Below, one piece after another: positions 39,854-51,781 of a stretch of DNA of 64,000 nucleotides. The notes under the pieces were generated by a model, which searched no databases, had not been told where the DNA came from, and was given only the letters and a program-made list of their open reading frames with translations. Made by a program: the position numbers and the translations under genes. The DNA is from Pectobacterium aroidearum (GTDB lineage Bacteria; Pseudomonadota; Gammaproteobacteria; Enterobacterales; Enterobacteriaceae). Each line of letters starts with the position of its first letter. Position 1 is the first letter of the stretch. The stretch lies in contig NZ_CP166097.1 in the NCBI RefSeq assembly GCF_041228105.1, positions 682,001 through 746,000 of the forward strand, read 5' to 3'.

Positions 39854-42217
39854 TCAGAATGCGCGCTGGTAAGGCAAAATACCTGAACGCAGCATTTTTT
39901 CAGAACCCAGACTGTAATTGCTGCTTAAACCACGTAATTCGATATTAAACGACACTTTGTTGTCGTATTCGCTGCTGCGGCTGGCGCTGTTCCAGTCGGT
40001 AATTTTACGTTCATAACCAACGCTCACTGCCCAACAGCAGGTATTGTACTGTAGGCCAATGAGCTGGTTTGCCGGCTGATTGGCTTTGGTATCGTAATAA
40101 TAAGCGCCTACCACGGCCCAACGTTCGACAATCGGCCAGCTCGCGGTGAGGCCAACCTGTGAAATACCTTGCTGAGAACCCTGATTTGTTACGTTAGGCA
40201 ACATATCGCGAATATATTCTGGGCTCGCGTAACGATAGTTCAACTGCACCAGACGTTCCGCATCACGGCGGTATTCTAACACGGCGTCGCCCAGTGCGAC
40301 TTCGTTCAGACGGTTGTCATACTGCAGACCCCCGCGAATACCCCATCTGTCATCGATTTTCAGGAAAGTGTCACCGGCCCACACCTGGCTGCCGTTATTA
40401 TCGCTTTTATCGAGTGACGTATTGCGGTCGCCGGTACGCGGACGATCGAAGTAATAGATTTGACCAATAGAAGCGTTAAAACGTTCAACCAACGCATCAT
40501 CATAAATACGTGTGGTGACACCGGTCGCAATCTGATTGGCAGAGGCGATGCGATCCAGACCGCTGTAGCTGCGATCGCGGAACAGACCGGAGTAGTCGGT
40601 TTGCATCAGCGTGGAGTCATAGGTATGGATACCGCTCTGATCGCGATAAGGGACGTATAGATACTGTGCACGAGGCTCCAGCGTCTGAGTATAGGCTTGC
40701 GACCAGTCCATTTCGCGTTCAAAAACCATTTTGCCATCCACTTTATACTGCGGCATGACACGGTTCACGGAACTCTGGAGCGCGTTTTTATTCACGTCGC
40801 TCACGGTAGGATCGGCACGATAGCGATCCAGATTGTCCTGCTGATAGTGCGTCGCTAATAGTTTGGCTTCGGTATTCAGGCTGGCCCAGCGGTTTGCCAG
40901 CGGAAGATTTAATGTTGGCTCAACGTGCAGGCGCGTCGCTTCTGGTCGGTTGTCGTTAACGTTGGTAAATTTTACCGCCTGACCATAAAGGTGCATATCA
41001 ACCGGGCCGATATCATTCTGGTAATAATTGATATCGAGCTGCGGCTCAGCACGGTAGACATCGCGACTGGTCGCGTTGGAAAACACCTGGAACTGTCTGG
41101 TGGATACGGTGGCGTTCCAGTTTTGGTTCGCGTAACCCGCACTGAATTTTTGGGTGACGTAGCCATCAGTGGTTGAACCGTAATTCGAGTCCAGATCGGT
41201 GAAGTAGCGGTCATCGCTGACTTTTGTGTAGTCCGCGTTAAAACGCCATACCTGATCCATTACGCCGCTATGACCCCAGTGGAACAACCAACGGGTATCG
41301 TTATCGTCTTGCGGTGAGATTTTGGCGTATTCACGGTCGCTAGGCAGCCAGTCGAACTGAACAACGCCAAGACCCGGTGTGGTCAAGTAGCGGAATTCGT
41401 TCTGCCACTGCATACCGCGTTTGGTTTGCAGGTGTGGCGTGATCGTGGCGTCAAAATTAGGTGCGATGTTCCAATAATAGGGTGTCAGCAGTTCAAAGCC
41501 ATTGCTGCTACCATATTTCGCATTGGGGATCAGGAAACCAGAGCGTCGTTTATCGCCGATAGGAAGCTGTAAATACGGGCTATAGAACACAGGTACGCCA
41601 GCAATCTTGAAACGCGCGTTCCAGATTTCAGCAACCTGCTCTTCTCTGTCTTGAATCACTTCCGAACCGACGACACTCCAGCTATTATCTCCCGGCAGAC
41701 AGGAAGTGAAGGAGCCGTTTTCCAGAATGGTGTAGCGATTGCTGTCACGCATTTTCATTTTGTCGGCGGAACCACGCCCTTGACGGCCCACCATCTGATA
41801 GTCGCCTTCATAGACGTCGGTATCTTTGGTGTTCAGGTTGGCCCAGGCTTTAGGGCCTTTTAGGATAACCTGATTGTCATCGTAGTGGACATTTCCCGTC
41901 GCAGTAATGGTTCGCGTGGGCGTGCTGCCCTGCGTTGCCGGATCCAACTGGTTCAGTTCCACCTGCTCGGCAGTCATGACGCTGTTGCCCTGCTGGATGT
42001 TAACATTACCGGTGAATTTGGCGCTGTCTGGGTAGTTGGCTTCGGTTTTATCGGCCTGAATATTGACCGGCAGCTGATTGGGATCGCCAGTGACCAGTGG
42101 TCTGTTGTACGTGGGTACACCCAGCATGCACTGTTCAGCGAGATCGGCCAGCGCGTGCTGGCTGTAAAGCGCCGACCAAACCAGAGTGGCCAGCAGAGTT
42201 GGGAAACTTTTTTTCAT
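39854..42217 (-). CDS. lptD: LPS-assembly protein LptD
   Basis: A 787-residue outer-membrane beta-barrel that with LptE inserts LPS in the outer leaflet. The signal peptide is [24 protein letters not shown], cut before DLAEQC. The N-terminal OstA/jellyroll domain (about 55-170) receives LPS from LptA, and the rest is the barrel. The four cysteines of the two essential disulfides are visible: AEQCMLG (Cys30), FTSCLPGD, and the adjacent pair in NTCCWAVS near the C-terminus. ATG 42217 is chosen because the longer frame to 42253 adds 12 residues before the signal peptide. Confidence 0.97.
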   Translation of the reverse strand: MKKSFPTLLATLVWSALYSQHALADLAEQCMLGVPTYNRPLVTGDPNQLPVNIQADKTEANYPDSAKFTGNVNIQQGNSVMTAEQVELNQLDPATQGSTPTRTITATGNVHYDDNQVILKGPKAWANLNTKDTDVYEGDYQMVGRQGRGSADKMKMRDSNRYTILENGSFTSCLPGDNSWSVVGSEVIQDREEQVAEIWNARFKIAGVPVFYSPYLQLPIGDKRRSGFLIPNAKYGSSNGFELLTPYYWNIAPNFDATITPHLQTKRGMQWQNEFRYLTTPGLGVVQFDWLPSDREYAKISPQDDNDTRWLFHWGHSGVMDQVWRFNADYTKVSDDRYFTDLDSNYGSTTDGYVTQKFSAGYANQNWNATVSTRQFQVFSNATSRDVYRAEPQLDINYYQNDIGPVDMHLYGQAVKFTNVNDNRPEATRLHVEPTLNLPLANRWASLNTEAKLLATHYQQDNLDRYRADPTVSDVNKNALQSSVNRVMPQYKVDGKMVFEREMDWSQAYTQTLEPRAQYLYVPYRDQSGIHTYDSTLMQTDYSGLFRDRSYSGLDRIASANQIATGVTTRIYDDALVERFNASIGQIYYFDRPRTGDRNTSLDKSDNNGSQVWAGDTFLKIDDRWGIRGGLQYDNRLNEVALGDAVLEYRRDAERLVQLNYRYASPEYIRDMLPNVTNQGSQQGISQVGLTASWPIVERWAVVGAYYYDTKANQPANQLIGLQYNTCCWAVSVGYERKITDWNSASRSSEYDNKVSFNIELRGLSSNYSLGSEKMLRSGILPYQRAF

Positions 42218-42402
42218 ACGTGGTATCAGGTGTTCCGTCATCAGGGGCATCATGCCGGCAAACGGTCAGAGACTATATCACTCGTTAGCGTTGCGCCAGT
42301 GTTAAATCCCCACCGCCTATACGCACCGCCGTTAGGTGCAAAGATAAATGACAGGTATGATAAAGCAATTTTTGGCTGACGGCATGAGGATTTGAGGAGT
42401 AT

Positions 42403-43278
42403 ATGCGGTATTGGGGAAAGTTGCTGGGGTTAGCGCTGGGAATCGTCTCAAGCGCTGGCATCTGGGGAATGATCATGGGCTTACTGATGGGGCATTGGAT
42501 TGACAAAGCCCGGGCATCGCGTCGCCGTGATTATTTTTCGGCCCAGTCTACCCGCCAGTCATTGTTCTTTCTCACCACCTTTCAGGCTATGGGGCACCTG
42601 ACCAAATCCAAAGGTCGGGTGACGGAAGCCGATATCAAGATCGCGACCAAAATGATGGATCGCCTTGAACTGTTTGGTGAGGCCAGAACCGCTGCTCAGC
42701 AGGCTTTCCGCGAAGGCAAGGCCGGTCATTTCCCTCTGCGCATAAAATTACGCAAGCTGCGCGATGCCTGCCTGGGACGTTTTGATTTAATTAAGATGTT
42801 TCTGGAAATCCAGCTTCAGGTCGCGTTTGTTGATGGCGTTTTGCACCCGAATGAGCGACGTGTGTTGTACGTGATTGCCGATGAACTGGGCGTGACGCGC
42901 GAACAGTTTGAATTTTTTATACGAAATATGGAAAGCTCCTCGGGGCAACAGTCCCGGCAGAATCAGTCACGACAGAACGGTAAATCGCATCAGCGTCGTA
43001 ATAATGGCTATTCCAACGGTCACTCTTATGGCGGTCAGCGTCCGGCGTCACCGCCGCGCGGGCCAACGGTCGAAAGCGCCTGTCGTACGCTGGGCGTGCG
43101 TAGCAACGATGATGCCGCGACGATTAAGCGCGCTTACCGTAAACTCATGAGTGAGCATCATCCCGATAAGCTGGTCGCCAAGAAGCTTTCACCGAGGATG
43201 ATGGAGATGGCCAAGCGCAAAGCGCAGGATATTCAGGCGGCCTATGAACTGTTGAAAAGCGCGAATCAGACAAAATAA
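42403..43278 (+). CDS. djlA: Membrane-anchored co-chaperone DjlA
   Basis: A 291-residue DnaJ-like protein anchored by one N-terminal membrane helix ([20 protein letters not shown]). A TerB-like helical domain follows (about 55-190, with [20 protein letters not shown]). Next comes a Gln/Asn/Arg-rich flexible linker (about 185-225), then a C-terminal J domain whose HPD is in [15 protein letters not shown]. It stimulates DnaK and can induce capsule genes through the Rcs system when overproduced in E. coli. It is about 20 residues longer than E. coli DjlA, mainly in the linker. It is divergent from lptD. Confidence 0.96.
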   Translation: MRYWGKLLGLALGIVSSAGIWGMIMGLLMGHWIDKARASRRRDYFSAQSTRQSLFFLTTFQAMGHLTKSKGRVTEADIKIATKMMDRLELFGEARTAAQQAFREGKAGHFPLRIKLRKLRDACLGRFDLIKMFLEIQLQVAFVDGVLHPNERRVLYVIADELGVTREQFEFFIRNMESSSGQQSRQNQSRQNGKSHQRRNNGYSNGHSYGGQRPASPPRGPTVESACRTLGVRSNDDAATIKRAYRKLMSEHHPDKLVAKKLSPRMMEMAKRKAQDIQAAYELLKSANQTK

Positions 43279-43359
43279 TCCACACCTTCCTCTTCTTTTT
43301 GCTTCCCTGCTTTGCCACTCAGCTAAATCTGCTTTGTAAATACCGTCGGCGCGTTTGCC

Positions 43360-44013
43360 TCAGAAATCCGCTTCGCAACGAAAGTGCATCGGGGTATTGA
43401 ACTCAGGGTGCGTAATTGCCAGTTCTTGTGCGTGCAGTAACAGGCGGGGCGCCATCGCTTTAGCATCAGGATGCGCATAAAAGCCATCGCCGAGGATCGG
43501 GTGGCCGAGTGCCAGCAGATGGACGCGCAATTGATGAGAGCGACCGGTAATTGGCATCAGCTTGACGCGTGTTGTACCGTCATCGTCACGCGAGAGTACC
43601 TGATACTCTGTCTGTGCCGCTTTGCCTGTTTCAAAGCAGACTTTCTGTTTTGGCCGATTCGGCCAGTCGCAGATCAGCGGCAGATCGATGACGCCTTCAT
43701 CCTGCTCCATATGCCCCCAGACGCGGGCAAGGTAGGATTTCTTCGGTTCGCGCTCGCGAAACTGGCGCTTTAATTCGCGCTCAGCGGCTTTCGTGAGTGC
43801 GACGGCAATCACGCCGCTGGTCGCCATATCCAGACGATGAACGGATTCGGCCGCTGGATAGTCAGCCTGAATGCGGCTCATGACGCTGTCTTTGTGTTCT
43901 GGCGCACGGCCGGGAACCGACAGCAGACCGCTGGGTTTATTCACCACCATGATGTGCTGATCCTGGTAAAGAATATGCAACCAGGGATCGGTAGGCGGAT
44001 TATAGGGTTCCAT
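43360..44013 (-). CDS. rluA: 23S rRNA/tRNA pseudouridine synthase RluA
   Basis: A 217-residue enzyme that makes pseudouridine at 746 in 23S rRNA and position 32 in several tRNAs. The catalytic aspartate is in ESVHRLDMATSGVIAVA, and the N-terminal YQDQHIMVVNKPSGLLSVPG and GRSHQLRVHLLALGHPILGD are typical. ATG 44013 matches the E. coli start (MEPYNPP...); the frame to 44124 has no homologous extension. It lies upstream of rapA's 3' end on the same strand. Confidence 0.96.
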   Translation of the reverse strand: MEPYNPPTDPWLHILYQDQHIMVVNKPSGLLSVPGRAPEHKDSVMSRIQADYPAAESVHRLDMATSGVIAVALTKAAERELKRQFREREPKKSYLARVWGHMEQDEGVIDLPLICDWPNRPKQKVCFETGKAAQTEYQVLSRDDDGTTRVKLMPITGRSHQLRVHLLALGHPILGDGFYAHPDAKAMAPRLLLHAQELAITHPEFNTPMHFRCEADF

Positions 44014-44141
44014 CGGAGCACCTTTCAGGCAACGTATAATGTGTGATATTAGGGAGAACACAGGGATGAGGTTCCCGCAGGGAGACCTCGCCCCGTGGCA
44101 GGCCCGTGTATCTCGATTTTGCAAACAACATGTCGTTATCG

Positions 44142-44171
44142 CAGCGGTATAGCATTATGCCTATACCGCTG
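44142..44171 (-). terminator. Strong hairpin just after rapA
   Basis: CAGCGGTATAG (44142-44152) and CTATACCGCTG (44161-44171) form a perfect 11-bp stem with an 8-base loop, beginning 10 bases after the rapA stop. There is no clear T-run, so it may be a processing or stabilising structure rather than a classic terminator. Confidence 0.5.
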
Positions 44172-44181
44172 TTAGAAACGC

Positions 44182-47085
44182 TTACTGATGCGTTACCACA
44201 ACCAGACGGATCGCATCCAGACGCCAGTTGGCTTCGTGCAGGTTACTCAGCACCTGCTCACGCTGGTTTTCCAGCGCGGTCAGCTCATCTTCACGAATGT
44301 TAGGGTTGACGGCTTTCAGCGCTTCCAGACGTTCCAGCTCGCGGCGCAATTGCAGGTCAGCCTGCTCCTGTGCTTCGGTAATGAGCTGGCGTGCCTGCGC
44401 TTCAACTAATGCTTCCGCCTGCTGTAGCATGGCGTGGACGTCTGCTTGTACCGCATTCACCAGCTTGCTGGACGTATGCCGGTTTACCGCGTTGAGCTGG
44501 CGGTTGAAGCTCTCAAATTCAACCTGTGCCGCCAGATTAGTCCCTTTACGATCCATGAGCAGGCGAACTGGCGTTGGCGGCAGGAAACGGGTCAACTGCA
44601 AGTGCTTAGGCGCCTGTGCTTCTACAACGTAAACCAGTTCAGCCAGCAGCGTACCGACCGGCAGGGCTTTATTTTTCAGCAGCGACACTGCACAGCTTCC
44701 GGTATCACCGGACAGCACCAGATCGAGTCCGTTACGGATGAGCGGGTGTTCCCAACTGATAAACTGCGCATCTTCGCGGGAAAGTGCCTGATCGCGATCG
44801 AAAGTGATCGTACAACCGTCCTGCGGCAGACCAGGGAAATCCGGCACCAGCATATGATCGGATGGCGTCAGGATGATCAGGTTATCGCTGCGATCTTCCT
44901 GATTGATGCCAACAATATCAAACAGGTTCAGCGCGAATGTCACCAGATTGACGTCATTATCCTGCTCGGCGATGGCCTGCGCCAACAGCTGAGCCTGTTC
45001 TCCACCGTTAGAATGCATTTCCAGCAGACGATCGCGGCCTTGTTCAAGTTGCTGTTTCAGGTTGTCGTGCTGTTGGCGGCAGGTGTGAATAAATTCATCC
45101 AGTCCTTGCTGTTCACCGACGGTCGTCAGTCGCTCGATCAGCTGCGCGTGGTGCGCATCATAGATGGTGCGGCCTGTCGGGCAGGTGTGCTCAAACGCAT
45201 CCAACCCTTCGTGATACCAGCGCACCAGCATGGCCTGCGCGGTATTTTCCAGATACGGCACCAGAATCTGAATTTCTTTTGCCTGCCCGATACGATCCAG
45301 ACGGCCGATACGCTGTTCCAGCAGATCGGGGTTGAACGGCAGATCGAACATCACTAAGTGGCTGGCAAACTGGAAGTTACGGCCTTCGGAGCCGATCTCT
45401 GAACAGATCAGCACCTGTGCGCCTTCTTCTTCGGAAGCAAAGTAGGCGGCGGCGCGGTCACGCTCCAGAATCGACAGTCCTTCATGGAAGACGGCGGCGC
45501 GGATCGCTTCACGCGTGCGCAGCACTTGCTCCAGCTGTAGTGCCGTGGCGGCCTGCGCACAGATCACCAGCACTTTTTCATCTCGGTTGGCGGTCAGGTA
45601 GTTCAGTAACCATTCCACGCGCGGGTCGAAGTTCCACCAGGTGGCATCGTCCCCTTCGAGCTGTTGATAAATTTGTTCCGGGTACAGCATGTCGCGGGCG
45701 CGGACTTCCAGCGTCTTATTCGCGTTCATAATGCCGGATACTTTAATGGCCGTTTGGTACTGTGACGGCAGCGGCAGGCGGATTTGATGCAGGATACGCT
45801 GCGGGAAACCTTTAACCCCCTGACGCGTGTTACGGAATAACACGCGGCTGGTGCCGTGGCGATCCATCAGCATGGCGATCAGTTCCTGACGTGCCTTCTG
45901 ATTGTCATCGCTGTCGCTATTGATGGCTTTCAGCAGCGGCTCGATGTCCTGCTCGCCCAAGAGATCGCTCAGCGCATTCAGTTCAGCCGTCTGGGCTTTC
46001 TCGCCCGCTAACAGCAACGTGACGGCATCGGCGACCGGGCGATACTGCTGCTGCTCGGCAAGGAATTCCTGATAGTCGTGGAAACGGTTGGGATCGAGCA
46101 GGCGTAAACGTGCAAAGTGACTCTGCTGACCAAGCTGTTCCGGCGTTGCGGTTAACAGCAGAACAGCTGGTGTGGCGCGTGCCAGCGTTTCAACGGCCTG
46201 ATATTCTGCGCTGGGACTTTCTTCGCTCCAGACCAGGTGGTGGGCTTCATCGACTACCAGCAGATCCCAATCGGCGTTGACGAGCTGCGCAAAACGCTGG
46301 GCGTTACGCTGCACAAATCCCAGTGAACAAATCACCAACTGTTCGGTTTCGAACGGATTGCTGCTATCCAGCTTGGCTTCGGCATAGCGCTCATCGTCAA
46401 ACAGCGAGAACAGCAGGTTAAAGCGGCGCAGCATTTCGACCAGCCACTGATGTTGCAGGGTTTCCGGTACGATAATCAACACGCGACTGGCTCGACCCGC
46501 CAGCAACTGCTGGTGGATGATCATACCGGCTTCAATGGTTTTCCCCAGACCGACTTCGTCCGCCAGCAACACGCGTGGCGCATGACGCTGGCCGACTTCA
46601 TGAGCGATATGAAGCTGATGAGGGATGAGGCTGGCACGCATGCCGCGCAAACCGCCCCATTGTTGCAGCGCCTGCTCGTTCTGATGCTTGCGGGCGCGAT
46701 AGCGCAGGGCAAAGCGATCCATACGATCAATCTGTCCGGCGAACAGGCGATCTTGTGGTTTATTGAACGTCAGTTTGCTGTCCAGAAAGACTTCACGCAG
46801 TTCCGCCGATGTTTCATCGTCCAGACGTTGGCCGCAATACACCAGCAACCCTTTTTCTTCTCGCACGTCATCAACTTTGAGCTGCCAGCCTTCATGGCTG
46901 GTGACGGTATCGCCGGGGTTGAACATCACGCGGGTGATGGGGGCGTCGCTGCGGGAATAAAGTCGGTTTTCACCGCTGGCAGGGAAAAGCAGCGTTATCA
47001 TTCGCGTATCGACGGCAACAACCGTTCCCAGTCCAAGTTCGCTTTCCGTATCGCTGATCCAGCGCTGACCAAGTGTAAAAGGCAT
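44182..47085 (-). CDS. rapA: RNA polymerase-associated ATPase RapA
   Basis: A 967-residue Swi2/Snf2-type ATPase that binds RNA polymerase core and helps recycle it after transcription. N-terminal Tudor-like domains (about 1-110) precede the ATPase. Motif I is [18 protein letters not shown] near residues 170-187, the DEAH box is [12 protein letters not shown], motif III is LLLTATP, and the second lobe has [12 protein letters not shown]. The length is one residue less than E. coli. It sits between polB and rluA as in E. coli. Confidence 0.98.
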   Translation of the reverse strand: MPFTLGQRWISDTESELGLGTVVAVDTRMITLLFPASGENRLYSRSDAPITRVMFNPGDTVTSHEGWQLKVDDVREEKGLLVYCGQRLDDETSAELREVFLDSKLTFNKPQDRLFAGQIDRMDRFALRYRARKHQNEQALQQWGGLRGMRASLIPHQLHIAHEVGQRHAPRVLLADEVGLGKTIEAGMIIHQQLLAGRASRVLIIVPETLQHQWLVEMLRRFNLLFSLFDDERYAEAKLDSSNPFETEQLVICSLGFVQRNAQRFAQLVNADWDLLVVDEAHHLVWSEESPSAEYQAVETLARATPAVLLLTATPEQLGQQSHFARLRLLDPNRFHDYQEFLAEQQQYRPVADAVTLLLAGEKAQTAELNALSDLLGEQDIEPLLKAINSDSDDNQKARQELIAMLMDRHGTSRVLFRNTRQGVKGFPQRILHQIRLPLPSQYQTAIKVSGIMNANKTLEVRARDMLYPEQIYQQLEGDDATWWNFDPRVEWLLNYLTANRDEKVLVICAQAATALQLEQVLRTREAIRAAVFHEGLSILERDRAAAYFASEEEGAQVLICSEIGSEGRNFQFASHLVMFDLPFNPDLLEQRIGRLDRIGQAKEIQILVPYLENTAQAMLVRWYHEGLDAFEHTCPTGRTIYDAHHAQLIERLTTVGEQQGLDEFIHTCRQQHDNLKQQLEQGRDRLLEMHSNGGEQAQLLAQAIAEQDNDVNLVTFALNLFDIVGINQEDRSDNLIILTPSDHMLVPDFPGLPQDGCTITFDRDQALSREDAQFISWEHPLIRNGLDLVLSGDTGSCAVSLLKNKALPVGTLLAELVYVVEAQAPKHLQLTRFLPPTPVRLLMDRKGTNLAAQVEFESFNRQLNAVNRHTSSKLVNAVQADVHAMLQQAEALVEAQARQLITEAQEQADLQLRRELERLEALKAVNPNIREDELTALENQREQVLSNLHEANWRLDAIRLVVVTHQ

Positions 47086-47244
47086 AAATTCTTAGCTCGA
47101 TTTTCGTCTGTGTCGGGGGAATGTCTGATTACATTATCGGGTGTCGATAATGCTGCTGATGCAAATTCAGAAAGGGCGTTATGGTAATGGATGACGGTGC
47201 GTTCGTCACCCCTCAAACTTGCTGTACCGCGAATTAACACCTTT

Positions 47245-47303
47245 CATTTAAAAACAGGAATACACGTCATTTAAAAACAGGAAGGCGCATCATTTAAAAC
47301 AGG
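47245..47303. repeat. Three 23-bp-period repeats at the end of polB
   Basis: CATTTAAAA(A)CAGG occurs at 47245-47260, 47268-47283 and 47291-47303. The last copy is the polB stop codon and final codons (minus strand CCTGTTTTAAATG). The other two lie just beyond the stop, as if the gene's last bases had been tandemly duplicated. Confidence 0.75.
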
Positions 47304-49660
47304 CCCATCTGGCCTGTTACCAGTGTAGCAAAGTCATCATGCAGGAAAGGAAGAATGGCGTCCGCGACCGGCTGGAGCTGGCGTTCGACATAGTGCTGAT
47401 AATCCAGCGGCGAATGTCGGGTTTCCAGCGGTTCGGGGCCGTTGACGGTCATCACATAGCTAATCCAGCCACCGTTTTGGTATTGCAGCGGTCGGCCTTG
47501 CTGACGGTTATAGTCATCGGCGATTTTTGCGGCTCTGGCGTGTGGCGGCACGTTACGCTGGTAGTCATCGAGCCGACGACGCAGCCGCTTACGATAGATC
47601 AGCAGATCGTCGAACTCTCCGTTCAGGGTGCGATCAACATAATCCCGCAGCCACTCCTGATAAGGCTGTTGCTGAAAAATTAGCAGATAGAGCTGTTGTT
47701 GAAACTGCTGCGCTAGCGGTGTCCAGTCGGTCCGCACGGTTTCCAGCCCTTTGAACACCATTTTCTCGCCTTGTGGTGTGTCGATAAGCCCGGCGTAGCG
47801 TTTTTTGCTGCCTTGTTCGGCACCGCGAATGGTTGGCATCAGGAAACGGCGGAAATGGGTTTCAAACTCCAGCTCCAGTGCGCTGGTTAACTGCTGAGTG
47901 TCGTGCAGATGCTGTGTCCACCACTGGTTAACGTGCTGCACCAGCGCGTTGCCAATCGTTGTGGCTTCCTCTTCGCTATGTGCGTGTTTAAGCCAGACGA
48001 ACGTGGAATCGGTATCGCCATAAATGACCTGATAGCCTTGTGCCTCGATAAGCTCGCGCGTTTTACGCATGATTTCATGGCCGCGTAAGGTGATGGAGGA
48101 CGCGAGACGCGGATCGAAGAAGCGACAGCCCGTTGCACCCAGCACCCCGTAAAAGGCATTCATGATGATCTTCAATGCCTGCGACAGTGGCTTGTTGTGG
48201 GTGCGCTTCGCGGCTTCGCGCCCCTGCCAGATTTGCTCGACAATCGCGGGCAGGCAGTGCTGTTCGCGCGAGAACCACGCGCCGCGAAAGCCGGGGACGG
48301 CGTGCTGGGCGTCTGGGTTTTGCGTTCCCACCGCCAGCCCGACCGGATCGATCAGGAACGTTCGGATGATGGAAGGGTAGAGGCTCTTGTAATCCAGCAC
48401 GAGCACCGAATCATACAGACCGGGGCGCGAATCCATCACAAACCCGCCTGGGCTGGCTTCAAGCGCGACGTCGCCCAGATTCGGGGCGACATAACCCATG
48501 CGATGCATGCGCGGTAAATAAAGGTGGGAAAATGCCGCGACGGAACCGCCGCTGCGGTCGGCCGCCAGACCGGTGACGCTGGCGCGCTCCAGTAAGAACG
48601 GCAGCAGTTCGGTTTTGGCGAAAATACGTGTGACCAGTTCGCAGTCCTGCAGGTTATAGCGCGCGAGTGCGGGTTTATCTTCGGCAAAGCGGCGGTCGAT
48701 TTCGTCCATGCGCTGATAGGGCGTGTCGATGGCTTTGCCTTCCCCCAGCAGCGACTGTGCGACAAATTCCAGACTAAACGAAGCAAAATTCCACGTCGCG
48801 GATTTGAGCGCTTCAATACCGTCAATAATCAGGCGACCGGTGGCGCTGGCAAAGAAATGCCCCTGCTTAAAGCCGTGCTCCCGCCATTCCAGCGCTTGGC
48901 CGTTGCGCCCCAGATTGAGCGGAATGTTGTAGCGCTCGGCATGTTTCTGTAAGACGCGCAGGTCAAACTGCACCAGATTCCAGCCAATGATGGCATCGGG
49001 ATCGTGCTGCTGCATCCAGACATTCAGCTTTTCCAGCAGTTGCGGGCGGCTGGCGACGTACTCCAGCGTAAAATCCTCGTGTTCGGCAGGCGTGCCGTTC
49101 GGCGGGCCGAGCATGTAAACCTGACGCTGCCCGCAGCCTTCCAGCCCAATGCAGTAAAGCTCGCCGTGGCGATTGGTTTCGATATCCAGCGACACCAGTT
49201 TGAGCGTCGGGCGGTAATCGGGGTTCGGTTTCATGCGGGCGTCCGTCAGCAGGCTATCTGACGTGGGCGTACCGCTGAACCACACGGGCGCGGTGATAAA
49301 TCGCTCCATCAGAAAACGTTCCGTCGGGCGAATATCTGCTTCGTAAACCTGAACGCCGCCTTCACGCAGCAATTTTTCCAGCCGCAGTAGCTGCCGATAT
49401 TGTGGGCAATACAGCCCCAGTAGCGGCTGATGGTGGAAATCCTGCATGGCGAGCGGTTTTAACTGCCAGCGTTTCTCCTGCTGTAAAAGCGTTCTTGCAC
49501 GGGCTTCTTGCTGCGCGGGAATAAAGGCAACGGCCTGCTGTGGTGGCAGGCGTGCCAGCAGCGGCCCCTCATCGGTGGCCAACCAGAATTCAACCTGCGT
49601 GCCAGCTGGCGTGTCATTCCAGTGGCGGGTCAGTAGAAACCCCTGACGAACCTGAGTCAC
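47294..49660 (-). CDS. polB: DNA polymerase II
   Basis: A 788-residue family B polymerase with 3'-5' exonuclease, involved in SOS-induced translesion synthesis and replication restart. The exonuclease ExoI motif is [13 protein letters not shown] near residue 157. Polymerase motif A is [15 protein letters not shown] and motif [13 protein letters not shown]. The protein ends QMGLF, the C-terminal beta-clamp-binding pentapeptide (QLGLF in E. coli). Start is GTG at 49660 ([10 protein letters not shown]...). It is slightly longer than E. coli Pol II (783). Confidence 0.97.
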   Translation of the reverse strand: MTQVRQGFLLTRHWNDTPAGTQVEFWLATDEGPLLARLPPQQAVAFIPAQQEARARTLLQQEKRWQLKPLAMQDFHHQPLLGLYCPQYRQLLRLEKLLREGGVQVYEADIRPTERFLMERFITAPVWFSGTPTSDSLLTDARMKPNPDYRPTLKLVSLDIETNRHGELYCIGLEGCGQRQVYMLGPPNGTPAEHEDFTLEYVASRPQLLEKLNVWMQQHDPDAIIGWNLVQFDLRVLQKHAERYNIPLNLGRNGQALEWREHGFKQGHFFASATGRLIIDGIEALKSATWNFASFSLEFVAQSLLGEGKAIDTPYQRMDEIDRRFAEDKPALARYNLQDCELVTRIFAKTELLPFLLERASVTGLAADRSGGSVAAFSHLYLPRMHRMGYVAPNLGDVALEASPGGFVMDSRPGLYDSVLVLDYKSLYPSIIRTFLIDPVGLAVGTQNPDAQHAVPGFRGAWFSREQHCLPAIVEQIWQGREAAKRTHNKPLSQALKIIMNAFYGVLGATGCRFFDPRLASSITLRGHEIMRKTRELIEAQGYQVIYGDTDSTFVWLKHAHSEEEATTIGNALVQHVNQWWTQHLHDTQQLTSALELEFETHFRRFLMPTIRGAEQGSKKRYAGLIDTPQGEKMVFKGLETVRTDWTPLAQQFQQQLYLLIFQQQPYQEWLRDYVDRTLNGEFDDLLIYRKRLRRRLDDYQRNVPPHARAAKIADDYNRQQGRPLQYQNGGWISYVMTVNGPEPLETRHSPLDYQHYVERQLQPVADAILPFLHDDFATLVTGQMGLF

Positions 49661-49725
49661 TAAGCGGCCTTTTATAGCGAGCGGGATAAGAAAGGATTGT
49701 GGGGTTAAGTATGGTTATTTATACA

Positions 49726-49747
49726 GGTGATGTCCAGCGACATCACC
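49726..49747 (-). terminator. Hairpin after the GGDEF gene
   Basis: GGTGATGTC (49726-49734) pairs perfectly with GACATCACC (49739-49747) over a 4-base loop. On the minus strand the following bases are only weakly U-rich. It lies between the cyclase stop and the polB start, so it could limit read-through into polB. Confidence 0.5.
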
Positions 49748-49772
49748 GTTTATAAGAGAAGAGGAATTTAGA

Positions 49773-51353
49773 TTACTGCTCGTTGCCGGAGGCAGACACC
49801 ACGCGGTTGCGGCCTTCCTGCTTGGCTTGATACAGGGCCTCATCCGCCAGCTTGAAGGTACGCTCGATCGACGTATCGTTGGCACCCGGTTCCCACAGAG
49901 CAACGCCTAATGAGATGGTGATATTGCCCACGACAGGAATGGTTGACTCCTCCATGCGCAGCCGTAGCCGTTCAGCAATGCTGAGTGCGACATCGAGGCT
50001 GGTTTCCGGCAGCAGGATCAAAAATTCTTCACCGCCGCTGCGGCACAGAATGTCGGAATCGCGTGAGCTGGTGCGAATAAGCTGTGAAAGATAGCGAATG
50101 ACGTTGTCGCCGATATCATGACCGTAGGTGTCATTGATTCGTTTGAAGCGATCGATATCCAGAGCGATGACGGCAAAGCTTTTCTGCCCCATTTGCCAGT
50201 AGCGGAGGACGCTGTCCAACCCACGGCGGTTGAGCAGATCGGTCATGGGATCTGAGTGCGCCTCAGAACGTAACTTACCGATTTTGCGCTGGAGTAGATC
50301 GATACCCAGCAGCATGGCCTGCTTGAGCTGCGAAGCCTCGAAATACCAGGAGTGGATATTTCTGATGTCGTCGGAGACATCCGTCGCATCCATCTTGTTG
50401 GCGCTGCGTGCCAGCAGCCACAGCGGTTGGGCGATGAGACGCGCAAGCAGCCAGACGCAGAATATGGTTAACAGCGCGAGTGGAAGCGTGTGGCGCAGCA
50501 CGTTCAGCATCAGGCCATCTAACGGTTTCAGCGTAATGTCGGTTGGACGGAGCGCCACGATCTGCCACTGTGAGGTAGACTCAACGGCATAGCCCGCTAA
50601 CATCTTCTCACCCAGATAGTTCAGCATGTGCTGGCTACCGTTATGCTCATGTTGTGCGTCGATCTGTAGATTGTTGGTCTCTGTTTTACCAATCCGTTCC
50701 ATATCGCGGTGGTACAGCATTCTTTTGTTCTTATCGGTGACATAAATATAAGAACCGTCGCGGTAGTAGTGTTTGTCTAATAGCGCATTAAGAACGCTGG
50801 GCTGTTTAAGATAGATCGATCCACCAATAAACCCTTTGTAGCGCCCATCTCGGGTGAAGATCGGCGACGATATCAACACGATTAGATTGTTGGCTGCAGA
50901 TACATAGGGCTGGCTGATAAGAGGCTGTTTTTCTCTCAAGGCTTCAAGTGCGCCGTCTGTGGTCAGGCTTCTTCCGATTAACTGGAACGTATCGGGTGAC
51001 GTGGCTCTGACGATGCCTTTTTCATCTGCGATAACGACCGAGTTGAAATTGCTGGTCTGTAGTCGCAGGCGGTCTGCTTCTTTAAGCAGGCTGACCTTAT
51101 CATCCATCTGAGTGGCGACGATATTGGCGCTGTAGGCTAACTGCTGTTGAGATTCCTTAAAGAAGGAATGGGTCATGGCTGCGAGTTTGGTGGCGTAAAC
51201 ACGGTTGGCTTCCAGCGTGTTATCAATCAGCAGCTCTCGTTGGACGCGATAACTGGCATAAAAACTGTTTGCCAGTGTTACCACAGCGCTCGCCACTGCC
51301 AAGAGTAGGATAAGACGTCGTAATCCGAAATGGTTGAGGAGTTTAAAAAACAT
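49773..51353 (-). CDS. Membrane diguanylate cyclase (dCache-GGDEF)
   Basis: A 526-residue cyclase that makes c-di-GMP from two GTP. It has an N-terminal membrane helix (RRLILLLAVASAVVTLANSF), a periplasmic dCache-type sensor (about 40-285) and a second helix near 290-315. A linker helix and a GGDEF domain (about 365-520) follow. The active site is SGGEEF. The inhibitory I-site RxxD is visible as RDSD five residues before it, so feedback inhibition is expected. DPMTDLLNRRGL and VIALDIDRFKRINDTYGHDI are the other core motifs. ATG 51353 starts MFFKLLNHFG; the longer frame to 51377 is less likely. It occupies the place of araBAD of E. coli. Confidence 0.9.
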   Translation of the reverse strand: MFFKLLNHFGLRRLILLLAVASAVVTLANSFYASYRVQRELLIDNTLEANRVYATKLAAMTHSFFKESQQQLAYSANIVATQMDDKVSLLKEADRLRLQTSNFNSVVIADEKGIVRATSPDTFQLIGRSLTTDGALEALREKQPLISQPYVSAANNLIVLISSPIFTRDGRYKGFIGGSIYLKQPSVLNALLDKHYYRDGSYIYVTDKNKRMLYHRDMERIGKTETNNLQIDAQHEHNGSQHMLNYLGEKMLAGYAVESTSQWQIVALRPTDITLKPLDGLMLNVLRHTLPLALLTIFCVWLLARLIAQPLWLLARSANKMDATDVSDDIRNIHSWYFEASQLKQAMLLGIDLLQRKIGKLRSEAHSDPMTDLLNRRGLDSVLRYWQMGQKSFAVIALDIDRFKRINDTYGHDIGDNVIRYLSQLIRTSSRDSDILCRSGGEEFLILLPETSLDVALSIAERLRLRMEESTIPVVGNITISLGVALWEPGANDTSIERTFKLADEALYQAKQEGRNRVVSASGNEQ

Positions 51354-51781
51354 AGTGGCAGTGTGGCACAGTGGCAAAAAATGACCGCTATCATAAGTGT
51401 TGGCGCCTGCTGGTGCAAAAGAATTGAACAGAAAACTGTATTACTGAAGTGGTGCTAACGGCTTGAATTGAAAAATGATATTGCTTGTGTCTTTATGACG
51501 GGAATAGTTGATATTTATCAAAAAGTACACGTTTTCTGTACCTGAAAACCGGAATCGTTTCAACGCAGGATAGATAAATCGCGCTACATATTTTCAGCCT
51601 GATATTGCAGGGTGTTGTGCGGGCAAACAGGAACCACATTGCCTGAGAGAAGGAACCAGACGGCAATTCGGCGTGCTCGATTTTTGTATTAACCCGAATC
51701 GGCGATGGGGCGAAATCAGGAGTTGACGGCTTCTGCTATGATCCAGACAATCCTTGTTTTTATTCAATACGGGTAGGTTTT
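51354..51781. other. Intergenic region between the cyclase and yabI
   Basis: About 430 bases between divergent genes, with no supportable ORF or RNA. It must hold both promoters; the yabI side has an extended -10 (see the entry near 51734). The sequence between 51420 and 51560 is AT-rich. Confidence 0.5.
51734..51742 (+). promoter_or_regulatory. Extended -10 element of yabI
   Basis: TG-C-TATGAT (51734-51742) is an extended -10 sequence 40 bases before the yabI ATG; no good -35 is visible. Confidence 0.4.

Noticed and set aside
44434..45357. Plus-strand ORF of 307 codons inside rapA
   Set aside because: Lies wholly antisense to rapA, and its Gln/Arg-rich composition is the complement of rapA codons.
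46450..47187. Plus-strand ORF of 245 codons over the rapA 5' end
   Set aside because: Antisense shadow of rapA with no family features.
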